A stretch of DNA of 64,000 bases from Paraescarpia echinospica (lineage: Eukaryota; Annelida; Polychaeta; Sabellida; Siboglinidae): NCBI GenBank assembly GCA_020002185.1, contig CM034539.1:4843967-4907966 (forward strand). Reading direction: 5' to 3'. The notes under the pieces are model-generated. The model saw nothing but the letters and a program-made list of their open reading frames with translations. It was not told where the DNA came from and ran no database searches. This document shows positions 47,345-59,372 of the stretch, piece by piece. The position numbers were made by a program, and so were the translations under genes. The first letter of the stretch is position 1. Each line of letters begins with the position of its first letter.

Positions 47345-47428
47345 CATGCATGTGTGTGTGCATGCATACATGTGTATTTATGCATGTGTGCGTGTGTGTA
47401 TGTATGCATGTGTGTGTGTGTATGTATG

Positions 47429-47525
<97 letters not shown>

Positions 47526-49215
47526 ACGCATGTGTTTGTTTGTGTGTATGTACGCGTGCGTGTGTGTGTATGTACGCATGCGTGTGTGTGTATGTACGCA
47601 TGTGTGTGTGTGTGTGTGTGTGTATGTGTGTGTGTGTGTGTATGTATGCATGTGTTTGAGTGTATGTACACATGTGTGTGTACGCGTGTGTGTATATACA
47701 TGTGTGTGGTAATGTATGTGTGTGTGTGTGTATGTACATGTGTATATGTATGTACACATGTTTATGTGTGTATGTACACTTGTGTGTATGTGTGTGTGTG
47801 TCTATGTACGCACATGTGTGTGTGATAATATTATATATGTATACATGTGTGTGTGTGTATGTACGCATGTGTGTGTGTGTGTGTGTATGTACGCATGTGT
47901 GTGTGTGTATGTACGCATGTGTATGTGTGTGTATGTACGCATGTGTGTGTGTGTATGTACGCATGTGTGTGTGTGCATGTGTGTGTATGTACGCATGTGT
48001 GTGTGTGTGTGTACGCATGTGTGTGTATGTACGCATGTGTGTGTATGTACGCATGTGCGTGTATGTACGCATGTGCGTGTATGTACGCATGTGCGTGTAT
48101 GTACGCATGTGCGTGTATGTACGCATGTGCGTGTATGTACGCATGTGCGTGTATGTACGCATGTGCGTGTATGTACGCATGTGCGTGTATGTACGCATGT
48201 GTGTGTGTATGTACGCATGTGCGCATGTGTGTGTGTGTGTGTATATGTACGCATGTGTGTGTGTGTGTATGTGCGTAATAGTATTATTATTAGTATATGT
48301 ACTTTTTATGTGTGTGTGTATGTGCATGTGTGTGTGTGTATGTACTGGCTGTGTGTGTGTATGTACACATGTGTGTGTGTATGTACACATGTGTGTGTAT
48401 GTACACTATGTGTGTGTGTATGTACATGTGTGTGTGTATGTACGCATGTGTGTGTGTATGTACTATGTGTGTGTGTGTATGTACCTTTATGTGTGTAGTA
48501 ATATACACATGTGCGTGTGTGTATGTACGCATGTGTGTGTGTGTGTGTGTGTGTATGTACGCATGTGTGTGGGCGTGCGTATGTACGCATGTGTGTGGGC
48601 GTGCGTATGTACGCATGTGTGTGGGCGTGCGTATGTATGCATGTGTGTGGACGTGTGTATGTATGCATGTGTGTGGACGTGTGTATGTATGCATGTGTGT
48701 GGACGTGTGTATGTATGCATGTGTGTGGACGTGTGTATGTATGCATGTGTGTGGACGTGTGTATGTATGCATGTGTGTGGACGTGTGTATATATGCATGT
48801 GTGTGGACGTGTGTATATATGCATGTGTGTGGACGTGTGTATATATGCATGTGTGTGTACGTATGCATGTGTGTGTACGTATGCATACGTATGCATGTGT
48901 GTGTACGTATGCATGTGTGTATACGTATGCATGTGTGTGTACGTATGCATGTGTGTGTACTTATGCATGTGTGTGTACTTATGCATGTGTGTGTACTTAT
49001 GCATGTGTGTGTACTTATGCATGTGTGTGTACTTATGCATGTGTGTGTACTTATGCATGTGTGTGTACTTATGCATGTGTGTGTATGCGAGTGTATATAT
49101 GTGTGTATGTATGTGTGAGTGTGTACGTGTGTGTGTGTGTGCTCGTGGGCTTCTATGTATGTATGCATGTATTGTTGCGTGCACGTGCGTATGTATTGAT
49201 GTATTTACGTATGTA
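47000..49215. repeat. TG/TATG satellite block 3
   Basis: Duplicate of block 2, longer. Shows local higher-order units: 18-bp GTATGTACGCATGTGCGT (48050-48190), 26-bp GTGTGTGGACGTGTGTATGT (48630-48850) and 16-bp GTGTGTACTTATGCAT (48950-49080). Confidence 0.95.
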
Positions 49216-49304
49216 AAAACAACATTTTTAAGCATTCTGTATTATTGCATATCAGCAATCGTCACGTACACGTGAAAAACACCAGTTGTACGTAATAAGT
49301 ATGA

Positions 49305-49310
49305 TTTATT
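49305..49310 (-). terminator. Candidate poly(A) signal of copy C
   Basis: AATAAA on the minus strand, about 425 nt past the stop, conserved in position and flanks with copy B. Confidence 0.4.
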
Positions 49311-49734
49311 AAACAGACACGTGCTTAACAATGATCACAATAATACGTAGCTGATAACCCTAAGATAACTTTAATCATACTTGTGTGGAACTGTGAATTA
49401 TGTATTATTTTACTCATTCAGCGTGTGCGTTTCCTGTTGGATTGATCGACAATGATATCAACGACGCCATAAAATGTTAATAATGTTAATCAAACCTACA
49501 AGCAACATTAGTAGTGAATCGGTGTGTGTTATCAGACATTCCGCAAAGTCTTACGAAAGTGAGTATTCAAACGGTAGACCATACTGTTTTACTTTAGCAA
49601 AATATGTTAGAATTCACGCTAACAATGTTTGCCGTTACGGGCAAGAAGTAACTCACGTAGTATCAAGCAGTTAGATCAGGTTAGAAAGAAAGCTGTTTGT
49701 CCAACGGTCTGGCCGCGTGTGGAAACAAACGGAG

Positions 49735-50084
49735 CTAATTATTGTCTTCGCGTGTTTCGAGGAGACGAGAGATCATCTCAAGTGTCCTCATCATGTCTTG
49801 CTTCTCGCCGGACGGTGTCTCCGGCTTGTCCTCTTTGAAATGGTCCGGCTTGTCCTCTTTTGAATGGTCCGGCTTGTCCTCTTTTGAATGGTCCGGCTTG
49901 TCCTCTTTTGAATGGTCCGGCTTGTCCTCTTTTGAATGGTCCGGTTTGTCCTCTTTTGAATGGTCCGGCTTGTCCTCCTTGAAATGGTCCGGCTTCTTGC
50001 CTAGCTTCTTTCCTCCCACGGCACGTACCGGGTTGTTGATGTCTGGCTTGAATTCAGGCTTGAATTCTGGCTTGTTTGTGCCCT
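49735..50084 (-). CDS. Copy C exon 10: charged repeat and C-terminus
   Basis: TATTTTCAG acceptor, 350 nt to TAG. It starts EGTNKPEFKPEF, then seven 8-residue units (DHSKEDKP, outer two DHFKEDKP), then ETPSGEKQDMMRTLEMISRL. Two units more than copy B; every unit with Ser has an S-x-E motif (SKE). Strongly charged and probably disordered. Confidence 0.73.
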
Positions 50085-53000
50085 CTGAAAATATGTGCGA
50101 GCTTTGAATTTACTATACTAGTTAAAACAAAATATTCGCAAAGCCATAAAAAAAAATAGATGCCGACCACGTTCATACATTCCGTTGTATATTTTGTTGA
50201 AATTCTGGCTCCCCCAATGATTTTCGTTATGAGAGAAACGTAAGGCAAGTTTAAAGGTGCCACATATATGCGGGAATGTTTGATCTAGATGTCATGGCGC
50301 AATCGCAATGTAAATCACATATATAACCGTTGTCAACATTGATGGCATAGAAAAAGCTTGACGGAGATCCCATGTATCTTTTTGATTGTGACGTAGCAAA
50401 CCGCGACGTAGAAGAACCGTCAATTCATGTATCCAGTACGTCGCGATTTGCCTACGTCACAATTCAATTTTTGTGTGTGACTTCCGTCAAGCTTTGCCAA
50501 CACTGTGTATAACGGCAATGTAGTTGAATTACAATACTATTGCTGTATGATATATCATAAATCAAACATTCCCTCATATAGTTGTCACTTTAAAAACTTT
50601 GCCTTATGGTTTTGTCACAAAGAAACACTTGTGTGTTTTGTGAGTTTCAACAAAACATACGCAAAATGTCCGAACCCAACACGTAGTTGCTGATAGCTTG
50701 ACGGAGGTTTTGCTAGGCAAGAGGTAACGTGATGGATAGGTAAATTACGCGGGCCCTTAAGCTCTACCCTACTTTTTTCACAAAGAAATTCACATTGGGC
50801 CTGAATTGTAAGAAAATATACGACGGAATGCCTGATGAATTCATGTGAGCGTTACCCTTTAAAAAACTTGGCGGAATTTGTTTTAGGCAGTTTAATTTAG
50901 TCGCACGCGAAAAGTAAGCAGAACGGTCAGATTTTTAGTTTAAAAAAACTATGTTAGCAATAACACTGACACCGGGTGTTTTAACCGCTTAGCTTTTTGG
51001 TGCTTGGCGCGGTCGCGACGTTCCCACATCCGAGATAACCTATTCAGCGAACTGAATTGAGTTATTAATTGCCACCCTGACTGATTCTGAATAATTGAAG
51101 AGATAACTGACCTTCGAGACGCCCCATGAAGTTGACGAAAGGAGAAAGCGATTTATTCACATCCTCTACCACAGTTTCAAAGACAACCAACGCCTGTACC
51201 AGTCCCTTGCGCATGAGGTCAGGGTCTTTGGCTGCAAGTGTCAACGAGAAACGCCTTCACATAGACCTTACCATGACCAGAACATCGTTTGTTAAACATT
51301 CTTATCACCTTATGGGATGAATTTCCTCTTTAGAAGCAATTATGCTGTATGACAGTGATCTTGTATATCTTTCTTCGAAACAACAAATATGGGGTAGACG
51401 TATGCAAATAACACTAACTAACTACCACTGTATTTCTAATACATCATCAGTTAGCAGCTCAGAGGACAATGGTACACTAATTAACTACCACTGTATTTCT
51501 AATACATCGTCAGTTAGCAGCTCAGAGGACAATGGTACACTAATTAACTACCACTGTATTTCTAATACATCATCAGTTAGCAGCTCAGAGGACAATGGTA
51601 CACTAATTAACTACCACTGTATTTCTAATACATCGTCAGTTAGCAGCTCAGAGGACAATGGTACACTAATTAACTACCACTGTATTTCTAATACATCATC
51701 AGTTAGCAGCTCAGAGGACAATGGTACACTAATTAACTACCACTGTATTTCTAATACATCGTCAGTTAGCAGCTCAGAGGACAACGGTACAAGGAGTAGG
51801 AATAATAATGATAATAGCGATAATATACACAGATACAAAAGCATGAACATAGAAAAAGATGAGTTTGCCTCGGTGCCTGGGAACCGATACTGCCCCAATA
51901 GTTAGCGTAATATAGACGTTATAACCTGTGAGCCAAGAGACATGGCATACAACGGGTGCTCACCCTCGACTTCGCTGGTGAGTTCAGAGACATATGTGAA
52001 GAACTTCGTCACGTGACCTTGCAGACATTTGAGGTCGGCCGCCAGTAAACCGAGCATTTGAACGTCATTTTTGATGTCGCCTTCAAATAAAATTATACAA
52101 ATATACATTGCATACATACATGCGCACATACACATTACATAATATTACGTACATGTATATATACATATATTCCTAACACACCTGCTCTGAACTATATAGC
52201 AAGCATGCAGCACACACGCACTCAATATATACAGTTTGAGTAGATTATTATGGATAATAATTTAAATTCGGGTGTATTGTTGCTGTAACAAATAATTCGA
52301 CAATTATTATTACGAAAATATATCCCTTCACAGCGATCAGTGTTGTGTGTCTACCTATTGCAGTGTTTTGTGATATCACTTTGTTTGAGAGAACCTTACC
52401 ATTGACTGCTTCCTCCTTCAGCATTGCGCCGCATTGGCCGAATCCCGTATATCCGATGTCTGAAGTCAAGTAACACACGTCATATGTATGTTGTGTCAGT
52501 GAATGGTGCAGCATTGATAATTACTCGGCTAACACGAGACTTGTAAATTATGTGGTCGATGCTGAAATAAAATTGGGAGACGACGTAACTATATCCCGCG
52601 CTCATCTGACGTTCACTGTTATACGTTTACTGTACGTATATAGCAGCCATGCACATTAGCCACGCGTTCTATAAAATTATATATATTTTTGCTATGAACT
52701 TTGGATCGCTTAAAATCGTAAGTCTCATATGCAATGCATTCGCGAGGGCGTTCAACGAATGAGATACGTGTACCGTTTATCTTGAATTGGCGAACTTAAG
52801 AGACCATCCATTAGTGTGATGCCACTGTCGAGGACAAATGTGTTTGCGTAACTGTCTTACCGGTTAACTGGAGACCCGCGGAGACAGTCTCGAAGGTTTC
52901 GATCAATCCTCCGACGTTGTGAATGAGACACATCAGACGCAATTCCTTCTCATCTGGCGTCAAGACCCCTATGCAATAACATCTAATGTACATACACATA

Positions 53001-56000
53001 CAAACGTAGCACGCCGTAATAATGCCAAGCGGAAACGCATATGACGTAGGCTGCGCTATGTCACGTTATGCGCGTTTATCGTGCGCTATTCGCACAGCGT
53101 ATTCGGATGCTCAACACACTTTCGGTCGCAGACTTCTGCATACCCACAACATCTCGGTATCACTATGAAATAGTCAGCTACATTGCTATTGTTAGGCGTG
53201 AGACGTGTACACACAGGTAACTGATATTTACAGACAGATACTCAACGGTGTGAGCGAAACGTGTACACACAGGTCACTGCCGTTTACAGATAGGTACTTA
53301 ACAATGTGATTGAAACATGTTCATACAATTCACTGCCGTTTACAGACACGTACTCAACAATATGACAGAAACATGTTCACACAAGTCAGTGCCGTTTACA
53401 GACAGGTACCCCTTAACAATGCGAGTGAAACTGTTCACACAGAAGTCACTCCCGTTTATAGACACGTACTCAACAATGTGACAGAAACATGTTCACACAA
53501 GTCACTGCCGTTTACAGACAGGTACTCAACAATGTGACAGAAACATGTTCACACAAGTCACTGCCGTTTACAGACAGGTACTCAACAATGTGACAGAAAC
53601 ATGTTCACACAAGTCAGTGCCGTTTACAGACAGGTACTCATCAATGTGAGTGAAACATTCACAACAGCTTGCACAAATGCGTGTGTGCCGTTACAAACCA
53701 AAAACGGTGTATTTACTTTTCTCAAAGTCTTCTGGCAATCTCTTGCATAGATCTTCTCCCGCAAATCCTGCAAAGAAGATATTTACACTGTCATCTGCCG
53801 CTGACCAAATGTATCAATAAAACATAGTCAAACACCGAGTCATGCTGGTTGGCCAAGAAAGAATCCTTATTGCATATCGTCCCATTGAAGAAATGCGTAA
53901 AGTATTGATCCCATTAACGCATAAAAAAATTAGAGAACATATATAATGCTGCTTCAACGCTATGCGTTATATGTTGCTTTCAGAATTGTAAAGTTTTAAA
54001 CCCGCATGACAATCGAAAGCGTCGGCATATCCGCTGTGCGGTGTATGTCCGTATACGGTCAATTGCAGAAGTACAACCGGACGCGGACAGCAGACTTGTC
54101 CGAATACTTGTGTCACTACGCCACCGTTTAGTACAGTTACAGCGGCAGGCAGTGTGCCCGTGACTGTCATTGATCGGCCAACATTAATCCGCCGGCACAT
54201 TTTTTCGATTTGATAACAGACTTTACAGTTTTATTCTAATCGAACTGCTCCGAGTCATTCAAAACACGAACATGCATGTCAAATGTAGATCTGCAACAGT
54301 TCGCTGGAAAATGTTGCGAATCTACTGTGCTCTTTATTCTTATGGCTGATAGAAATATATGAGATATCGCCGGTCGTAATGGTCACGGGTTGGTAAACAA
54401 ATTAGTCAACTTAAAGCAATGCATTACGCCACAATCGTAGCGCGAACGCCATCTATGCCAAAAATCCAAACATTGCTAAAATCATATTAATAAATAGTAT
54501 GAAATCAGAATAATATATATATAAATTAATTTTTACATATATTTTAGAAAGAATAATAGTACGTTCAGAAGTGAATTCGCAGTACGAAATTTCCAGGACA
54601 TTTTGAAAGTCTAGGAAATTTTAATATCCATGAAATGCAAATGTCCAGGAAATTCACAAATATACTCGATATTTACCTGCAACGAAAGCCCGAACGACCA
54701 TTATCCGTCCGCGTCGCATGAATTTGTGGACTACGTGTCCGATGTATTGCAAGTCACCCGCAATTGCTTGGAGAGTACCGAGCGCATCCGCTCCATCTAG
54801 AATAAAACACCTCGTTAAAGCAAACTTCACTTGTCACGAACATAATGCAGCCTAGTTGACATCCACCCGTGGGGCAACAGACCAGGGGCAGCAACTGACA
54901 AATGATCAACGAAAAACGAAAAAATACTTTTTTGTTAAATGGTCGACCAGCGACAGGTGGTCTAAGGAAGAATAACTGTAGAAAGAGGCGACTGTATCTC
55001 GGCGCACGATTGAAGATAGAATGACAATGCTGCAAAGTTAGCGTATTAATGTACAACAATTATGTTCGATCAATTAATAGGTAAGTTCTTAACGCAGTAT
55101 TCAGTCCTTGGGACTGCTCAAAGCGCTTTACAGTTTACTCATTGCAGACCAGTTCAATCGAACACCATCTCGACTTGTGTGGGAACCATTCAGCCATGCT
55201 GCAGTTAATGTGCGAATATTATTCGCTTAGAAATATCCACTACTATATATAGCCAGGTACGCATCCATACAGCTGAGTGAACTGGAGCAACGTAGAGAGA
55301 ACGAACTTGTCCAAGTTTCGACACAGAATTCGAACCCGGGTTCTCTCGACTGAGAATCCGATGCTGTAGCATTGCGCCACTAGGCTCCATAAAACCCAAG
55401 ACTTTCAAAGTTTCAATGCTAAGAAAGGGATTAATGTCGAACGAGATCAAGGTTTTTACGCACTTTGTAGTTGCGTATGGCTACAAATTCTTATAAAGAT
55501 ATTGGAGTATGATACGTAACATTGACCACAAGCTTGCTTCGGCTAACCTCGCCTCGCGTATTCAGAAAGGCTGTATGTAGCTTAGTGACTAAGACTAAGA
55601 AATCGCTATACAGACTATAGCAACAATTAGCAACATTTCCACATTAAAATAATATTATTCATTTAAGACTTGTATATTCGCTAGTAAGGCAATGTTATAT
55701 AATTTATATTATTTATTATTATGTTTATTTCAAATGTGCTTAGTCGTTGTTTTTGTATATGGGTATACTACTTGATTATAACGAAATTAAAATAATATTT
55801 TCAATACGTCCATTGATCATGGTCGGGTACACCGGATCAAGATCAGATTTGTTAGACGGTGTGACGGTGTGGCGGTGTCACGAGGTGACGAGATGATGAG
55901 GAGACGAGGTGACGAGGTGACGAGATGACGAGATGACGAGGTGACGTGTCTCCAGATTAGACTATGGAAAGTACGACGGTGAAATGAACAAGCAATTACT

Positions 56001-56966
56001 TACCAACACTACTATAGGCAGAAGTAATGGATCCTCCCAACTTGTCTTTCACATTCATCGAGATCATGCCTAGCAGTGTCTTGAACTGTATCATATCCTT
56101 TTTCTTGATACCTGGCAAAAGATCGCATACGTATGGGCCTTACAACACAACGTGTACACGAGTGTGTTTGTGTGGGCGTGTGTTTGTGTGCTTGAGTGTT
56201 TGTGTGGGCGTGTGCTTGAGTGTTTGTGTGGGCGTGTGCTTGAGTGTTTGTGTGGGCGTGTGCTTGAGTGTTTGTGTGGGCGTGTGCTTGAGTGTTTGTG
56301 TGAGCGTGTGCTTGAGTGTTTGTGTGGGCGTGTGTTTGTGTGGGCGTGTGTTTGTGTGAGCGTGTGTTTGTGTGAGCGTGTGTTTGTGTGAGCGTGTGTT
56401 TGTGTTTGAGCGTTTGAGCGTTTGTGCGCGCTTGTGCGCGCTTGTGCGCGCTTGTGCGCGCTTGTGCGCGCTTGTGCGCGCTTGTGCGCGCTTGTGCGTG
56501 TATGCGTGCGTGCGTGCGTGTGAGCGTGCGAGCGTGTGTGTGTTCGTTTTCGTGCGTTTGCGTGTATGAATGAAAGAGGGAATGTGAATGTTCGTCGGGT
56601 GTAGATGTATAGGTGTGTGTATAATATTCTTTATTATAATTTCTAACAGTTACTGTTTAAAATCATATAAATCACGTCTATGTGCAATTACATTTACATA
56701 ATAGATGCGTGTGTTTATGTGCGTGTGTGCGTGTGCGCGTGTGCGCGTGCGCGCGTGTGCGTGCGCGCGTGTGCGTGCGCGCGTGTATGTGTATATCTCC
56801 TAATTTCCTTGTAGTAGTTATCAGTGACATTTTTTCAATAGCTCATGCCAGAACACGGAGCAGAAGGCAAAATTCAAGCAAATGTCCACGTACTTGGTAC
56901 TCTGATACCAAACCCTCTTTGTTCGCCTGGTCGTCTTCCGGGCTTTCCATCGGGCGTTCCATTACC
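49735..56966 (-). CDS. Copy C of the secreted-protein gene, exons 2-10 (exon 1 beyond window)
   Basis: Exons in transcript order are 56966-56909, 56111-56004, 54796-54677, 53767-53717, 52968-52861, 52459-52400, 52080-51964, 51231-51112 and 50084-49735. Together they give 1092 nt. Adding a 69-nt exon 1 like those of A and B gives a predicted 386-residue product. No stop, frameshift or splice loss is visible, so this is the best template for the family. Domain order is signal peptide (off window), 19-residue Gly/Pro/basic linker, seven modules with four cysteines in total (exons 5-8), then the DHSKEDKP repeat and conserved C-terminus. No cysteine occurs in exons 2-4, 9 or 10, so at most two disulfides form within a chain. 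Alignment with copy B's intron 1 puts exon 1 roughly 200 bp past the right edge. Family not recognised. Confidence 0.75.
50326..50516. repeat. Long imperfect palindrome in intron 9, copy C
   Basis: Duplicate of the copy B palindrome with better pairing (GACGTAGCAAACCGCGACGTA against TACGTCGCGATTTGCCTACGTC). AAGCTTGACGGA and TCCGTCAAGCTT form the outer arms. Confidence 0.58.
51112..51231 (-). CDS. Copy C exon 9
   Basis: 120 nt, begins AKDPDLMRKGLVQALVVFET. Only minor changes from copy B. Confidence 0.72.
51412..51790. repeat. 63-bp minisatellite, six units, copy C only
   Basis: Unit CACTAATTAACTACCACTGT...GCTCAGAGGACAATGGTA between exons 8 and 9. Units alternate ACATCATCAG and ACATCGTCAG, so it grew as 126-bp dimers. 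Copies A and B have one unit (about 823-888, 18823-18885). Confidence 0.92.
51964..52080 (-). CDS. Copy C exon 8 (fourth conserved cysteine)
   Basis: 117 nt, begins GDIKNDVQMLGLLAADLKCL; TTTGAAG acceptor, GTGAGC donor. Confidence 0.7.
52400..52459 (-). CDS. Copy C exon 7 (third conserved cysteine)
   Basis: 60 nt: DIGYTGFGQCGAMLKEEAVN, flanked by CTTCAG and GTAAGG. Confidence 0.68.
52861..52968 (-). CDS. Copy C exon 6 (second conserved cysteine)
   Basis: 108 nt, 36 residues, begins RVLTPDEKELRLMCLIHNVG. GTAAGA donor. Confidence 0.72.
53210..53670. repeat. 56-bp minisatellite, copy C (about 8 units)
   Basis: Same unit and place as in A and B. Confidence 0.85.
53717..53767 (-). CDS. Copy C exon 5 (first conserved cysteine)
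   Basis: 51 nt, 17 residues: GFAGEDLCKRLPEDFEK. CTTTGCAG acceptor, GTAAAT donor. Confidence 0.66.
54677..54796 (-). CDS. Copy C exon 4
   Basis: 120 nt, TTCTAG acceptor, begins DGADALGTLQAIAGDLQYIG, ends MVVRAFVA. Confidence 0.72.
55097..55390 (-). mobile_element. tRNA-headed SINE, copy C
   Basis: Same intron position and structure as in A and B; head 55388-55317. The anticodon arm is poorly paired, so a working tRNA gene is unlikely. Confidence 0.58.
55855..55945. repeat. 8-bp minisatellite, copy C
   Basis: Short version, mostly GAGGTGAC/GAGATGAC units. Confidence 0.75.
56004..56111 (-). CDS. Copy C exon 3
   Basis: 108 nt, GCCAG acceptor, GTAAGT donor, begins GIKKKDMIQFKTLLGMISM. Lys is present at the position of copy B's stop. 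Confidence 0.7.
56155..56790. repeat. TG-derived minisatellites between exons 2 and 3, copy C
   Basis: 24-bp units GTGTTTGTGTGGGCGTGTGC at 56160-56330, then 10-bp CTTGTGCGCG units at 56427-56500, then GTGCGTGCGC DNA at 56708-56790. Confidence 0.85.
56909..56966 (-). CDS. Copy C exon 2
   Basis: TTTGCAG acceptor intact, 58 nt, phase 0 to 1: GNGTPDGKPGRRPGEQRGF. Shortest of the three linkers. Confidence 0.65.
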
Positions 56967-57519
56967 CTGCAAAGGATACACCTTATAGAGAAATGCGTGA
57001 AACTTGTCAGAACTAGATCGTCAGGTACAACTACACAACTTGCCCAAATAACCGATGTATCAGACACACTGGCGTCCGAACAATAGTAATATTGTGGTGG
57101 CTGAACTCAGAGCTTCAGCTCAGCTCTCCTCCGCTGTCGCTGTCGGTTCGGCCAGACATGACATTGCAAGAGGGAGAGGGTGCTTTTGTAGTTTTTTGGC
57201 GGTGACAATCTAAGTTTCGACCTGACCTTCGGGAACACGTTCTCAATTTTGCAACGAAAAAACAACGGGTGGATGGGTGTTGGTGAACATTTTCACGAAG
57301 CAGATTACGATAATATTATTTTATTGTCATCTTTCACATTTTATTCCGAAGTACCAACTGGAATGGTGATCAACATATTTTTTAAATATCAATATTGGGG
57401 GCTAAGTCCCTTCCTCTCTAATATAAATATTGGAGAACTGAGCTCCTCAAGTCCACCCACCCCCACCACCACCCAAACCCCGGTTCCGATGCATATAATT
57501 GAAATTAAATGAAACTAAA

Positions 57520-58209
57520 ACTGAATTAATCATTATTGGTAGTAAACTTGATGTTTTTTTTTCTACACGTATTTTGAATCAGCATATTACGCCAGCAACC
57601 TCGGTGCGGAATCTACGAGTGGTCATTGATAGTAACTTCAATTTCTGACAACTCAAATCTCAAACGTGTCGCCGCTGTTTTGATCATATTCGTGATCTTC
57701 GTCCTATTCGCCGGTATATGTCATTTTCTGTTGCTAAAACTATTACAACAGCGCTAGTTAGCACCCGGCTTTTTTATTGCAATTCCCGACTTTATAGATG
57801 TAATATTGTTAGCAAGGATATTACAAAACTTCAACGTGTCACAAATTGTCTGGCAAGGGTAGTTACAAGATCTTCTCGTTTTTCTCGCTCAGTACCACTT
57901 TTGAAGTCTTTGCACTGGCTTCCTGTATGATATCGTATAATATTTAAGATATGTACCATTACATACCAGGCATTGTCCAATAAGCAACCATCTTATTTGC
58001 ATTCACTGCTTACTCCTGTAAGAAAACCTTTCCAGCTTCGATCATTTAGTTCCGACCTACTTTTTGTTCCTAGAGTCAACACTAACATTGGAACTAGGTC
58101 TTTTTCTGTTGCTGCATCATCTCTTTTGACCAATCCTTTTGTCTTGGGTGCGCCTCTGAGCTGGGTTTCCAAGGATTTTGGCGCAACAGAAGTCTTATTA
58201 TTATTATAA
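57520..58209 (+). mobile_element. LINE reverse transcriptase C-terminal fragment, copy C
   Basis: Orthologous to the copy B fragment. A stop follows LHWLPV at 57930, then SNKQPSYLHSLLTPVRKPF continues. Ends in a short (TTA)n. Confidence 0.66.
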
Positions 58210-58269
58210 GATACGTAGAAGATTTATCGTATAGCGCATTCGAACGCAAACGCAGTGGGAAATGTGTTC

Positions 58270-58855
58270 TGTCCCTATGACCTCTGACCATGTTAACCTT
58301 TGACCTGTGACCATGTTGACCCAAACCTGTGACCATGTTGACCCGTGACCTGTGTCCATGTTGACCCGTGACCTGTGTCCATATTGACCCATGACCTGTG
58401 TCCATATTGACCCGTGACGTGTGACCATGTTGACCCGTGACGTGTGACCATGTTGACCCGTGACGTGTGACCATGTTGACCCGTGACGTGTGACCATGTT
58501 GACCCGTGACGTGTGACCATGTTGACCCGTGACGTGTGACCACGTTGACCCTTGACATGTGACCATGTTGACCCGTGACCGTTCTAACCTGTGACCCGTG
58601 ACCGTTCTAACATGTGGCCCGTGACCGTTCTAACCTGTGACCCGTGACCGTTCTAACCTTTGACCCGTGACCTTTCTAACCTGTGACCCGTGACCGTGTT
58701 AACATGTGACCCGTGACCGTGTTAACATGTGACCCGTGACCGTGTTAACACGTGACCCGTGACTGTGTTAACACGTGACCCGTGACTGTGTTAACATGTG
58801 ACCCGTGACTGTTAACATGTGACCTGTGACAGTGTTAACATGAGACCTGTGACTT
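58270..58855. repeat. TGACC minisatellite (about 23 bp), copy C
   Basis: Same two-part array as copy B with independent unit changes. Confidence 0.85.
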
Positions 58856-59236
58856 GAACACAAAGTGTGCAGAAGCAGTGTAGTTCATACGGCTTTACGC
58901 CTGACCCATTCGGCCCGGCGACATAGAATCTGAATGTTTTGTTTACAATTTGAACATTTCACTGGCACAACATTCAAATTGCGAAAAGGTTCACTAAACA
59001 AAACTTTCTTGGAATTAGTCCTATGCCTTGAACATAGCTATTCTTTTATTGCTAACATTATAGTTATTCTTTTATTGCGAATATTATAGTAAAGCACGAG
59101 TAACAGAACGAAACCTGGGTTTAAGACTAGTTTTGTGGAGCCTTTCTAAAGGGGTACAATCTAATTTAGCTTTTTGCCCACAGTTTTCCCGTAGTTTATG
59201 GCAATGCTATATATTCGACTAAATTAGCGTCGCCTA

Positions 59237-59372
59237 AATGTTTATTGCATTATTGTGTTGTGATTTCATGTATACATCCTTACAACTAAGTATAACATGT
59301 TCTATCCTTCAAGCACCACTAGTGAAATGTTTATTGCATTATTATGTTGCGACTACATGTATACATCCTTAC
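59237..59372. repeat. 89-bp satellite, left part in copy C
   Basis: About one and a half units, cut at CATCCTTAC by the LINE insertion. Confidence 0.8.

Noticed and set aside
49629..49838. Plus-strand frame, and its equivalents at 17030-17335 and 45918-46391 (ACPPWNG repeats)
   Set aside because: Antisense of the last exon's 24-bp repeat; the minus-strand frame has the acceptor, conserved ends and stop.
51342..51905. 187-codon plus-strand frame with a 21-residue repeat
   Set aside because: Antisense within an intron, exists only because the 63-bp unit expanded in copy C; single-unit copies A and B have no such frame.
53967..54200. Possible extra exon between exons 4 and 5 (open in copy C)
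   Set aside because: Copy A has a TGA and copy B a 2-bp deletion here, splice sites are weak, and divergence is about 6% as in introns, not the high level of true exons.
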